From: JALZAQ01 sp038253885
Lineage (GTDB): Bacteria; Gemmatimonadota; Gemmatimonadetes; Gemmatimonadales; Gemmatimonadaceae
Assembly (NCBI GenBank): GCA_038253885.1
Contig: JBBSGP010000006.1
Location: 36,261-100,260 of the forward strand
Direction: 5' to 3'
Length of the DNA stretch: 64,000 bases
Shown here: positions 50,954-59,843 of the stretch, piece by piece
How positions within the stretch are numbered: position 1 is the first letter of the stretch
Layout: every line of letters begins with the position of its first letter
Made by a program: the position numbers and the translations under genes
Notes under the pieces: generated by a model
The model's input: only the letters and a program-made list of their open reading frames with translations
Databases searched by the model: none
Told to the model about the DNA's origin: nothing

Positions 50954-52807
50954 TCAGAAGTCCACTGGCCGCAGGTAGGACTCCCCGATCGCCGTCGGCG
51001 TCAGCATGGCGACCGTCGGCAGTCGGCGCTTCCAGTGCGTGCTTTCCAGCCGCTTCCGCACCAGCTCCACCTCCGACGCGTCGAAGCCGCGCTGGCAGAG
51101 CTCCCCTGGGGAATAGCCCGCGAGCAGCCACGACAGAATGCGGTCGGCCTTCGCGTACGTGATGCCGAAGTCCCCTTCGTCCGTCTGGCCAGTAACGAGG
51201 TCCGCCGTGGCGGGCTTGCGGATGATCACCTCCGGCACGCCCAGATGCCGCGCCAGCGCCCAGACTTGCGACTTGTAGAGGTCGCCCAGCGGGTTCACCG
51301 GTGGCGAATCGTCGGCGTGCCAGGTGAAGTAGCCGAATAGTCGCTCCGTCTTGTTTCCGGTCCCGAGAGGGATCGCTCCATGACGCGACGAGAGATCGAA
51401 CAGCGCGATCATCCGGACGCGCGCCATCACATTTCCGCGTCGCGCCGGATCGGCATCGGGCTCGTGAATGAGATAACCGTCCACCGCGTTCGAGATGTCG
51501 ATCGTGCGGCTGCCGATGCCGAGTGCATCGATGACCAGCTGAGCGTGATCGAGGCTCTCCCGGCTGGAGCTGGCGTAGGGCAGGCGAGCCCCGATGACAT
51601 TCTCTTTCCCGAGCGCGCGCACCGCGAGGTAGGCGGTGACGGCCGAGTCCACCCCTCCCGATATGGCCACGATCCCCTTGGAGAAGCCGCGCTGCTTGAG
51701 CTCATCGCGGAGGAAGTTTGTGAGCCACAGCTCCACCAGAGGTCCGTCGATGTCCAGCGGCGCCGGCCCGCCACTCTCGAGGCCATCTTCGGGCCCGACG
51801 ACCGATAAGGCGGTCGCCGCCCCGGGGGGAGGTGATCGATGGGGTCGGACGAGCGCCAACTCACCCTGCTCGCGTGGCGGTGCGGGATCGTAAGGCGCCG
51901 GGGGCCGCGGCCCCCGCTCGGAGCTCTCCAACCCTTCGATCAGCATGGGCAGCGCGCCGCGCAGGTCGGAGAGCAGAGGGCTGTCCGCGCGCGCGCGGGT
52001 GAGATCGGCCAGGTCTGCCTGGAGCGCCACGAGCGCTTCCTCCCACAGCGGCCCGCGGACCCGCACATCTCCGCGCGGCCCGCAGATCAACGATCCGCCC
52101 GGAAAAGCCTTTCCGCCCTCGTTGCCGGTCAGATTCGCGAACGTGCAGTACACCCCGTGCTCCTCGGCGATGTCGCGAATGAGCCGCTCCCAGCGCGCCG
52201 TGCTGGCCGGGCCTGGGATGGCGTCTCGGCGGGGCCAGACGCCTCGCGCCGGAGCGGCCGACGACACGAAGATCACCTGCGCTCCCTCCAGGGCCAGAAT
52301 CGTCCCCGTCAGGCTGTGCCACGCGTCCTCGCACACCAGCATGGCCGCGCGTCCCCAGCTCGTGTCGAACGCGCGCAGATCGTGACCTCGCTCGACGAAG
52401 CGCTCCTCGTCGAACAGCCCGTACGTCGGCAGAAAAGTCTTCCGGTGAACGTGATGGATCACCGGCTCCGCCGGGCCCAACGTCACGTACAGCATGCTGT
52501 TGAAGAGCGTGTTGCTCCACCGCTCGTAGAAGCCGGCCACCACGTCCATCGTCCGGGCACCGCGGACGGCGCGCCGGTAGCTCTCGTTCAGATCCTCGGC
52601 ACACGTTCCAGCCGTGACGGCGAGGTCGCGGACGGCGCCTTCGACGAAATACCCGGTGAGCGCCGTCTCGGGAAGCTGCAGCACCTGCGGGCGAGGATCG
52701 AGCGCATCCGCGCCAGCAAAGATCTCTCCGACGCGGCGGAGATTGTCGGCGTAGGCTCCCTTCTTCGGAGCGAACTGCGCCACGGCGAGATGAAGCAGAG
52801 GAGCCAT
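50954..52807 (-). CDS. nadE: Glutamine-dependent NAD+ synthetase
   Basis: 617 residues, the long two-domain form. The N-terminal nitrilase-type glutaminase has its triad as LPETAL (Glu47), HRKTFLP (Lys123) and LVCEDAWHS (Cys159). The C-terminal synthetase domain has the PP-loop AISGGVDSAV (383-388) and GTGNKTERLFGYFTWHADDS, with the final KPATADLVTGQTDEGDFG. The linker at about 295-350 is long and Pro-rich (ERGPRPPAPYDPAPPREQGE). The enzyme makes NAD+ from nicotinic acid adenine dinucleotide, ATP and glutamine. That dinucleotide is also the substrate of LarB, encoded 3 kb away. It diverges from PBP1A, with 96 bp between starts. Confidence 0.95.
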   Translation of the reverse strand: MAPLLHLAVAQFAPKKGAYADNLRRVGEIFAGADALDPRPQVLQLPETALTGYFVEGAVRDLAVTAGTCAEDLNESYRRAVRGARTMDVVAGFYERWSNTLFNSMLYVTLGPAEPVIHHVHRKTFLPTYGLFDEERFVERGHDLRAFDTSWGRAAMLVCEDAWHSLTGTILALEGAQVIFVSSAAPARGVWPRRDAIPGPASTARWERLIRDIAEEHGVYCTFANLTGNEGGKAFPGGSLICGPRGDVRVRGPLWEEALVALQADLADLTRARADSPLLSDLRGALPMLIEGLESSERGPRPPAPYDPAPPREQGELALVRPHRSPPPGAATALSVVGPEDGLESGGPAPLDIDGPLVELWLTNFLRDELKQRGFSKGIVAISGGVDSAVTAYLAVRALGKENVIGARLPYASSSRESLDHAQLVIDALGIGSRTIDISNAVDGYLIHEPDADPARRGNVMARVRMIALFDLSSRHGAIPLGTGNKTERLFGYFTWHADDSPPVNPLGDLYKSQVWALARHLGVPEVIIRKPATADLVTGQTDEGDFGITYAKADRILSWLLAGYSPGELCQRGFDASEVELVRKRLESTHWKRRLPTVAMLTPTAIGESYLRPVDF

Positions 52808-52903
52808 GTTGCAAAGTTGGCATCCACTCGGCAGAGGGGCAACGTCGCGCCGTGCGCGCGCCGCTCGTTGACGCGCCGCCCTGCGGTCGCTTACCGTCCG
52901 TGG

Positions 52904-54916
52904 GTGACGCCACCATCGCCGCTCTCTCGGGGCGCGCTCCTGATCGCCGCTCTCGTCGCCGGTGTCGCCGCGTTGTCCGCGCAGGACGCCGCGCCCGCCG
53001 AGCCGTGGCAGCTCGTGCGGCCGCCGCAGTCATCATTGGTGTTTGCCCGCGATGGCGCGTTCCTCGGCGAGATCGGCAGACAATGGCGCACCAGCGTCGC
53101 CCTCCAGTCGGTCCCCCGCTATGTGCCCGATGCATTCGTGGCCGTCGAGGACCATCGCTTCTACAGCCACGAGGGAGTCGACGTCATCGGCATCGCGAGC
53201 GCGCTCAAGGATCGTCTTCTCGGATCGAGACGGGGAGCGAGCACCATCACCCAGCAGCTGGTGGGGAACATGCACCCCGACCAGATCGACCGTGCGGACA
53301 AGGGCGTCGGCCGCAAGCTGAGGGAACAGGCGGCCGCTCTGGAGATGGAGCGCCACTACGACAAGGGGACGATTCTCGAGGCCTACCTCAACCAGCTCGA
53401 TTTCGGACATGGATGGTTCGGCATCGACGCGGCAGCACGCCACTACTTCGGTAAGCCGGCGTCGAAGCTCAGCCTGGCCGAGACGGCGTCGCTGGCCGCC
53501 CTGCCGAAGAGCCCCACCCTCTATGATCCGGTCGCGCATCCGGGGCGCAACCGGCAGCGGCGCGACCTCGTGCTTGGCCTCATGGCACAGCAGGATCTCA
53601 TCACGCGCGACGCGGCCGATCAGGCTCGCAAAACCACGGTAACGACTGTGCCAAACGGGGGAATGGCGGTGCCAGCGCGATGGGTGCTCGACCTGGTGAG
53701 GCGGCAGGCGGAGCGCGAGGGCGTGGCGGTCGTGAATGGCGGCTATCAGATCACGACGACCATCGACCCGGCGCTCCAGCGCGAGGCGGTGGAAGCTCTC
53801 GCGAGAGGCGCCGCCCGGGTGGAATCGCGTCCGCGATGGCGTTACCCGACGCTCGCGAAACACGCCAAAGGGACAACGGACTATCTGCAGGGAATGGTGG
53901 TAGCGATGGAGTCGGCCACCGGTGACGTGCTCGCTCTCGTGGGCGGCCGGGACTACGGCGAGTCGCAATTCAATCGGGCGGTGAACGGCCGCCGACAGGC
54001 CGGCTCCGCCATCAAGCCGCTCGTCTACGCGATCGCCATTGCCGACAGCATTCCCCCCAACGCGATCATTCCCGACACCGCTATCGAGATCCCGCTCGAC
54101 GGCCACCGCGTGTATCGCCCGCGCAACTCCGATCGACTTTTTCTCGGACCGATCACCATGCGCGAGGCGCTGGCCCAATCGCGAAACTCGGTGGCTGTGC
54201 AGCTTGGCCAACGGGTCGGCATCGACTCCATCGCCGCGCTCTCACAGCGCCTGGGCATCATCGCGCCGATGGCCCCCTATCCCTCGAGCGCGATCGGCGC
54301 ATCCGCACTGGCGCCGATCGAGCTCGTGTCTGCGTACACGGCATTCGACAATCTCGGGTTGAGGAGCGCGCCGCGGTTGATCCAACGCATCGAGGATCGG
54401 GCTGGTCATCCCGTGTACGCCGCTGCTCCGGTCGTGCGGGATTCGGTGCTCGACCCGCGCGTCGCCTTCATCGTGCGCGACATGTTGCGAGGAGTGATCG
54501 ATCACGGGACAGCGGCGTCGATTCGGCCGCTCCTTCCGGATAGCTTGCCGGTGGCGGGCAAGACGGGAACCACCGACGACGCGACCGACATCTGGTTCAT
54601 CGGCATGACGCCGGAGCTCGTCGCTGGCGTCTGGCTGGGCTTCGATAGACCGCAGCCGATTCCCGGCGGTGCGGGCGGAACCTACGCGGCCCCGATCTGG
54701 GCCGAGATGGTGAGCCATTGGTATCGCGATCGGTCGCCCGGCAGCTGGAGCGATGTGCCGGGAGGCATCGTGACCGCCGAGCTCGATCGCACCACCGGAG
54801 AGCCGGCGACCGACCTCACGCCGCCGGAAAGCCGTTACACCGAGTACTTTCTGCCAGGAACCCAGCCCGGCTCTTTCCGCCTCGACCCGTGGACGTTCTT
54901 TCTCATTCTGCCATGA
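52904..54916 (+). CDS. Penicillin-binding protein 1A-type bifunctional murein synthase
   Basis: 670 residues from GTG 52904. An N-terminal signal-anchor (LLIAALVAGVAALSAQ) is followed by the glycosyltransferase 51 domain with the catalytic Glu in VEDHRFYSHEGVD (Glu82) and STITQQLVGNM. The transpeptidase domain carries GSAIKPL (Ser368, Lys371), SRN (426-428) and KTGT (553-556), all complete. It should polymerise and cross-link peptidoglycan in the periplasm. The anchor is short, with almost no cytoplasmic tail. The next gene, an LtaS-like enzyme, starts inside its stop codon (ATGA), so the two are coupled. Confidence 0.95.
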   Translation: MTPPSPLSRGALLIAALVAGVAALSAQDAAPAEPWQLVRPPQSSLVFARDGAFLGEIGRQWRTSVALQSVPRYVPDAFVAVEDHRFYSHEGVDVIGIASALKDRLLGSRRGASTITQQLVGNMHPDQIDRADKGVGRKLREQAAALEMERHYDKGTILEAYLNQLDFGHGWFGIDAAARHYFGKPASKLSLAETASLAALPKSPTLYDPVAHPGRNRQRRDLVLGLMAQQDLITRDAADQARKTTVTTVPNGGMAVPARWVLDLVRRQAEREGVAVVNGGYQITTTIDPALQREAVEALARGAARVESRPRWRYPTLAKHAKGTTDYLQGMVVAMESATGDVLALVGGRDYGESQFNRAVNGRRQAGSAIKPLVYAIAIADSIPPNAIIPDTAIEIPLDGHRVYRPRNSDRLFLGPITMREALAQSRNSVAVQLGQRVGIDSIAALSQRLGIIAPMAPYPSSAIGASALAPIELVSAYTAFDNLGLRSAPRLIQRIEDRAGHPVYAAAPVVRDSVLDPRVAFIVRDMLRGVIDHGTAASIRPLLPDSLPVAGKTGTTDDATDIWFIGMTPELVAGVWLGFDRPQPIPGGAGGTYAAPIWAEMVSHWYRDRSPGSWSDVPGGIVTAELDRTTGEPATDLTPPESRYTEYFLPGTQPGSFRLDPWTFFLILP

Positions 54917-56922
54917 CCGGCGCCGAGTCTGACGGCAGTCGATCGGGTCGCACGCCGGCAGCGCTCTTCTTCCATACGCGCTTCGCGCTCGTCGCGCTGG
55001 TGGTCGGCATCTTTCTCACGTCGTCGCTGGTCACGCGGCTCGGATTGATGGCCGTCCAGCAGGCGCTCTCGAGGGATGGCGCCGCTCGAGTGCTCCGGGC
55101 TCTCGCAACCGGGGAGCTGTTCGATCTGCTGTCTGCACTCTGGCTCGCCGCCCCGTTCACGCTCTATCTCGCGATCCTGCCCGAGAGCTGGTTTCACCGG
55201 CGCGCGCATCGCGGACTGATGTGGGCCGGTATGGCAGTCGCTCTCGGGCTGGCGATCTTCGTCGGCGTGGCCGAGTACTTCTTCTTCGAGGAGTTCAACG
55301 GTCGCTTCAACTTCGTGGCTGTCGATTACCTGATCTTTCCCTACGAGGTCGCGACCAACCTCTGGCAGAGCTTCCACACCGGTTTCCTGCTCGTCCTCAT
55401 CGCGCTCCTCGCGGCGGCGGCGCTCCGCACGCTGCGCCTGCCGTTGCGCCGTGCGATCGGCGCCACCACGACGGGTCGCCAGCGGCTGGCGGTCGTCTCG
55501 GGCTATGTCGCGCTTCTCGCCCTCGTCACCTTCGTCGTCACGCCAGGTCTGGCCCGCGTCTCACCGGATCGCGCGCTCAACGAGATCGCGTCCAATGGGT
55601 ACTACGCGTTCTTCCAGGCGCTGATGGGCCAGGATGCGCCATACGAAGGGTTGTACGCCACGCGTTCGGCGTCGCGGCTCTTCACGAGGTTGCGGCAGCT
55701 GCTGACGGAGCCGGCGACCGATACCGCGAGCTGGGTCGCGGGATCGACAGAGCGACGAGTACTGCCGCCGACCGGATCGAAAGGTGCACGACGACTGAAC
55801 GTGGTGGTCGTTCTCGAGGAGAGCCTGGGGTCGGAGTTCGTCGGACTTCTGCAACCCGACGGAAAGGGGCTCACACCGCGCTTCGACTCGCTGGCTGCCG
55901 AAGGAACGCTGTTCACCCGAACCTTCTCGACCGGCAACCGCACCATCCGCGCGCTCGAGGCGACCACCGCATCTCTGCCGCCACTGCCTGGCATCTCGAT
56001 CGTCCGCCGCGACCAGTCACGCGGCCTGTTCACGCTGCCCGAAGTGCTGCGCTCTCGCGGCTACCGTACGATGTTCATCTACGGCGGCCGCGCTCTGTTC
56101 GACGGGATGGGACGCTACATGCGCACCAACGGAATGGAGCGGGTGATAGAGCAGGGCGACTATCCCCGGGGATTGTTCACGACGGCGTGGGGCGTCGCCG
56201 ACGAGGCGATCTTCGACAGGGCGACGGCGGAATTCGACTCGCTGACGGCGCTCCATCAGCCCTTCTACGCGCTCGTGTTATCCGTCTCCAACCACCGGCC
56301 GTACACGTATCCGGTTGGCCGGATCCCGTTCGACCCCAGCAAGAAGTCGCGCGAGTACGTGGTGCGCTACGCCGATTGGGCGTTGGGGCGCTTCGTGCGG
56401 CAGGCGCGCTCACACCCGTTCTTCGACAGCACCCTGTTCGTGCTGATGGGGGATCACGGCGCGCGAGTCTACGGCGCACAGGAGATCCCGCTGCTCAGCT
56501 ATCAGGTCCCGATGCTCTTCTACGCTCCGGGGTTGATACCGGCGGGAGTACGAGACACGATGATGGCGAGCTCCCTGGATGTGCCGCCAACCATCCTCGC
56601 CGTGCTGGGTCTGCCATACGAGTCGAAGTTCTTCGGCCACGATCTGTTTCACATCGGGCCGGCTCAGGGCCGGGCACTGATGACGCACAACAACCAGATC
56701 GCGCTCATGCGTGGGAGCAATCTGGCCGTGTTGGGATTGCACCAGTCGTCGGAGCTGTACCGGGTGGACTCCGCATTTGCCCGTCAGACGCGGATCGGCG
56801 ATCCCACAGCGGTACAGCGGACGCTGGTCGAGGACGCGATCGCCTACTTCGCTGGAGCCGATCTGGTCTACCGCAGCGGCAAGTACTTCTTCGATCGCTC
56901 CCGCCTGCTGTCGACGCGCTGA
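54913..56922 (+). CDS. LtaS-like membrane sulfatase-fold phosphotransferase
   Basis: 669 residues. About five membrane helices occupy residues 20-215. The extracytoplasmic domain (about 290-640) has the sulfatase/alkaline phosphatase fold: NVVVVLEESLGSEFVG with the first metal Glu, FSTGNRTIRALEATTASLPP with the nucleophile Thr region, then SVSNHRPYTYP and LMGDHGARVYG with the metal Asp/His. LtaS itself makes lipoteichoic acid in Gram-positives; related enzymes in Gram-negatives transfer phosphoglycerol or phosphoethanolamine to glycans. The substrate is unknown here. It is coupled to PBP1A, which suggests a role in envelope assembly. Confidence 0.9.
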   Translation: MTGAESDGSRSGRTPAALFFHTRFALVALVVGIFLTSSLVTRLGLMAVQQALSRDGAARVLRALATGELFDLLSALWLAAPFTLYLAILPESWFHRRAHRGLMWAGMAVALGLAIFVGVAEYFFFEEFNGRFNFVAVDYLIFPYEVATNLWQSFHTGFLLVLIALLAAAALRTLRLPLRRAIGATTTGRQRLAVVSGYVALLALVTFVVTPGLARVSPDRALNEIASNGYYAFFQALMGQDAPYEGLYATRSASRLFTRLRQLLTEPATDTASWVAGSTERRVLPPTGSKGARRLNVVVVLEESLGSEFVGLLQPDGKGLTPRFDSLAAEGTLFTRTFSTGNRTIRALEATTASLPPLPGISIVRRDQSRGLFTLPEVLRSRGYRTMFIYGGRALFDGMGRYMRTNGMERVIEQGDYPRGLFTTAWGVADEAIFDRATAEFDSLTALHQPFYALVLSVSNHRPYTYPVGRIPFDPSKKSREYVVRYADWALGRFVRQARSHPFFDSTLFVLMGDHGARVYGAQEIPLLSYQVPMLFYAPGLIPAGVRDTMMASSLDVPPTILAVLGLPYESKFFGHDLFHIGPAQGRALMTHNNQIALMRGSNLAVLGLHQSSELYRVDSAFARQTRIGDPTAVQRTLVEDAIAYFAGADLVYRSGKYFFDRSRLLSTR

Positions 56923-56984
56923 TGTCGGGGTCGACCCAGCTCTCCACCGCCGCGAGCGCGGCGGATGCTGGGCCCGGCGCGCCG

Positions 56985-59555
56985 TCACGCCACGGCTGCC
57001 GCTCTCTCCTCCGCCTGCTCCATCTCCGTCTTCGGCTGCACCGGACACGCGTCGGTCGGCACGAGAGCGATGTCGAACACCTCGTCGAGCGTGCTCACGC
57101 AGTGGAACGTGAGCTTGTCGCGCACCTCGGCTGGGATGTCCTCCATGTCCGCCTCGTTGTCCTTGGGCAAGATGATCGTTGTGATGCCCGCCCGGTGGGC
57201 TCCGAGCACTTTCTCCTTCACCCCTCCGATCGGCAGCACCCGGCCGCGCAGCGTGATCTCCCCGGTCATCGCCACGTCGCGCCGAACGGGCCGCCCCGAC
57301 ATGGCCGATACCAGTGCCGTGGACATCGTGACCCCCGCTGACGGGCCATCCTTGGGAATCGCTCCGGCGGGCACGTGGATGTGGACCTCGATGGAGCCGA
57401 GGCGATCCGCCGGGATGCAGAGCGTGGTGGCGTGCGTCGCCGCGTAGGTGAGCGCCGCCCGCGCTGACTCCTTCATCACATCCCCGAGCTGTCCGGTGAG
57501 GATCAGCGACACGTTTCCGTAGCCGCTCACCTGCACTGTCTCGTCGGTGGAGCGCGAGCCATACATCCGCCGGATCGCGGCTTCCACGAACATGATGTCG
57601 CCGCCGGCGGGAGTGTAATACATGCCCGTCGACACCCCCACCTCGTTGGCCTCGTTGGCGTGCTCGGGATGCACCTTCGGCCGCCCGAGCAGATCGCGCA
57701 CATCGTCCGGGATGAGCTGGCGTCCCATCTCCTCTCCCGACGCGATCTTGCGCGCGACCTTCCGTGAGACCGCGCCGATCTGCCGCTCGAGCTGCCGGAC
57801 CCCGCTCTCGCGTGTGTACTTCGACACGATGGTCATCACGGCCTCATCGGACAGGGTGACGGCCTTGTCCTTGAGTCCGGCGTCGTCGAGCTGGCGAGGG
57901 ATCAGATACTTCTTCGCGATCATCGCCTTCTCGCGCTCGGTGTATCCGGCGAAATCCACCACTTCCATCCGGTCGAGCAGCGGACCGGGGATGTTCTGCA
58001 GGAAGTTGGCGGTCGCGATGAACAGCACCTCGCTCAGGTCGAACGGGATGTTCAGGTAATGGTCGGTGAAGGTGTCGTTCTGCGCGGGATCGAGCACCTC
58101 GAGCAGCGCGCTGGCCGGATCGCCCTGGAATGACACTCCGAGCTTGTCCACCTCGTCGAGCAGGAAGACGGGGTTCTTGGTTCCGGCCTGCTTCATCCCC
58201 TGGACGATGCGTCCCGGCATCGCGCCGACGTAGGTGCGGCGGTGGCCGCGGATGTCCGCCTCGTCGCGCGCGCCACCCAGCGCGACGCGCACGTACTCGC
58301 GGCCGAGCGAGCGAGCGATGGACTTCGCGATCGACGTCTTGCCAACGCCCGGTGGCCCGACGAACAGGAGGATGGGCCCCTTCGCCATGGCGCGCGCCTT
58401 GGCCTCGCGCTTGTCGGTGATCGCGCGCCCATCGTCTGAGTCCACCAGCGACGGCGTCGCATCGTCCTTGTCGACCTTGAGCTTGTACGCCGGAAACTCA
58501 CCCGTCCTCTCGACTTCGGCCGCGAGCTCCGCCGCTTTCAGCTGGCGCACCGCGAGAAACTCGAGGATCCGGTCCTTCACGTCCGGCAGACCGTAATGAT
58601 CCTCCTCGAGCACCTCGGAGGCGTGGAGCAGATCGAGATTGTCATCGGAGCGCGTGTTCCATGGCAGCTCGGCGATCCACTCCAGATAGGTGCGGATGAC
58701 CTGCGCTTCCATACTCTCGCGTCCGGCGCGCTCGAGCCGTCCCAGCTCGCGCTCGACCTCCTGCCGCGCCGTCTTGGGGAGCTCCAGCTTCGACAGCTTC
58801 TCGCGCAGCTCCTCCAACTCGCGCGACTGGTCGTCGTCGCCCAGCTCCTTCTGAATCGTCTTCATCTGCTCGCGCAGATACATCTCGCGCTGGCGCTGCC
58901 CCAGCTCTTCCTGGACCTGGGACTTGATCTCTTCCTGTGCCTCGAGCAGGCCGATCTGACGCTGGACCTGCACCAGAACACGCCGCATCCGCTCCTCGAC
59001 ACTGAGCGTCTCCAGCAGTCCCTGCTTCTCCGGAACACTCAGCTCGATGTAGCCGGCCACCAGATCGACGAACTTGCCGGGATCCGTGACCGAGTCGAGC
59101 ACCTGGTGCACGACCTCCTCGGGAAGGCCGCGCTTCTCACCGAGCTCGGCCGCGCGCTCGCGCAACTCCTTGTAGAGCGCCTCGAACGCGGGGTCATGGT
59201 CGTCGAGAGGCCCCATCTCCTCCACCGGCATCACGACGGCACTGAGGAAATTCTCGGTGGTCGTGTACTGAAAGGCGGTGGCGCGCTCCTCTCCCTGCAG
59301 CAGCAGCTGCACGCCTCCCAGGCCGCGCTGCACCTGTCCGATCTGGGCGATCACGCCCATGGAATAGAGAATGTCAGGTGTGGGCTCGTCCGCATTGTCG
59401 CGTTGCGCGACGGCAAAGACGCGCCGATCACCTTTGAGCGCGGCCTCGATGGCGCGAAGCGTTCCGGGGCGGCCGGCGGCGATGGGCTGGGTGAGCCCCG
59501 GGAAGATCATCGTGCCGCGAAGAGGGAGAACCGGCAAAGTTTGGCGTTGCGCCAT
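56985..59555 (-). CDS. lon: ATP-dependent protease Lon
   Basis: 856 residues from ATG 59555; the frame extends further up, but Lon begins with LPVLPLRGTMIFPG near this start. The N-terminal substrate-binding domain covers about 10-205 and is followed by a coiled-coil region. The AAA+ domain has GPPGVGKTSIAKSIA (Walker A), PVFLLDEVDKLG (Walker B) and IATANFLQNIPGPLLDRME. The protease domain has the Ser-Lys pair in PKDGPSAGVTMSTAL and GGVKEKVLGAHRAG. Lon degrades misfolded and regulatory proteins in the cytoplasm. It is divergent from the first of two Ser/Thr kinase genes, with 288 bp between starts. Confidence 0.96.
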   Translation of the reverse strand: MAQRQTLPVLPLRGTMIFPGLTQPIAAGRPGTLRAIEAALKGDRRVFAVAQRDNADEPTPDILYSMGVIAQIGQVQRGLGGVQLLLQGEERATAFQYTTTENFLSAVVMPVEEMGPLDDHDPAFEALYKELRERAAELGEKRGLPEEVVHQVLDSVTDPGKFVDLVAGYIELSVPEKQGLLETLSVEERMRRVLVQVQRQIGLLEAQEEIKSQVQEELGQRQREMYLREQMKTIQKELGDDDQSRELEELREKLSKLELPKTARQEVERELGRLERAGRESMEAQVIRTYLEWIAELPWNTRSDDNLDLLHASEVLEEDHYGLPDVKDRILEFLAVRQLKAAELAAEVERTGEFPAYKLKVDKDDATPSLVDSDDGRAITDKREAKARAMAKGPILLFVGPPGVGKTSIAKSIARSLGREYVRVALGGARDEADIRGHRRTYVGAMPGRIVQGMKQAGTKNPVFLLDEVDKLGVSFQGDPASALLEVLDPAQNDTFTDHYLNIPFDLSEVLFIATANFLQNIPGPLLDRMEVVDFAGYTEREKAMIAKKYLIPRQLDDAGLKDKAVTLSDEAVMTIVSKYTRESGVRQLERQIGAVSRKVARKIASGEEMGRQLIPDDVRDLLGRPKVHPEHANEANEVGVSTGMYYTPAGGDIMFVEAAIRRMYGSRSTDETVQVSGYGNVSLILTGQLGDVMKESARAALTYAATHATTLCIPADRLGSIEVHIHVPAGAIPKDGPSAGVTMSTALVSAMSGRPVRRDVAMTGEITLRGRVLPIGGVKEKVLGAHRAGITTIILPKDNEADMEDIPAEVRDKLTFHCVSTLDEVFDIALVPTDACPVQPKTEMEQAEERAAAVA

Positions 59556-59843
59556 GAGCTCTGATTTCCTGAGTTGGGGACCGCCGGGTGGGTCGTGCCG
59601 GCGCGTTCCGCATCGCACGCTCCATTCCAGCCGCGGCTGCACGACGCTGCGGCTCGGTCATCTGCTGTGCATCGTGAGCCGACAGCACTTCCGTCAGCTC
59701 AAGCGCCGGCCAACCTCCGCGGTTCCGCCCACGTCCGCACATCGACGAGTTACGCCAGAGGGGCAGAATGTGCAACTTCCTGCCGTCTCTTTGGCGTAGG
59801 GGCTGTCACGTCGGCATTCTCGCCTTTTCAAGGGAGTTTGCGG

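Noticed and set aside
51861..53135. 424-codon minus-strand open frame
   Set aside because: It is a shadow of nadE in a different minus frame and runs into the PBP1A start; its composition is Arg/Gly-rich.
55221..57341. 706-codon plus-strand open frame
   Set aside because: It overlaps the LtaS-like gene in another frame and is Arg/Gly/His-rich without motifs. Its 3' end also runs across the lon gene.
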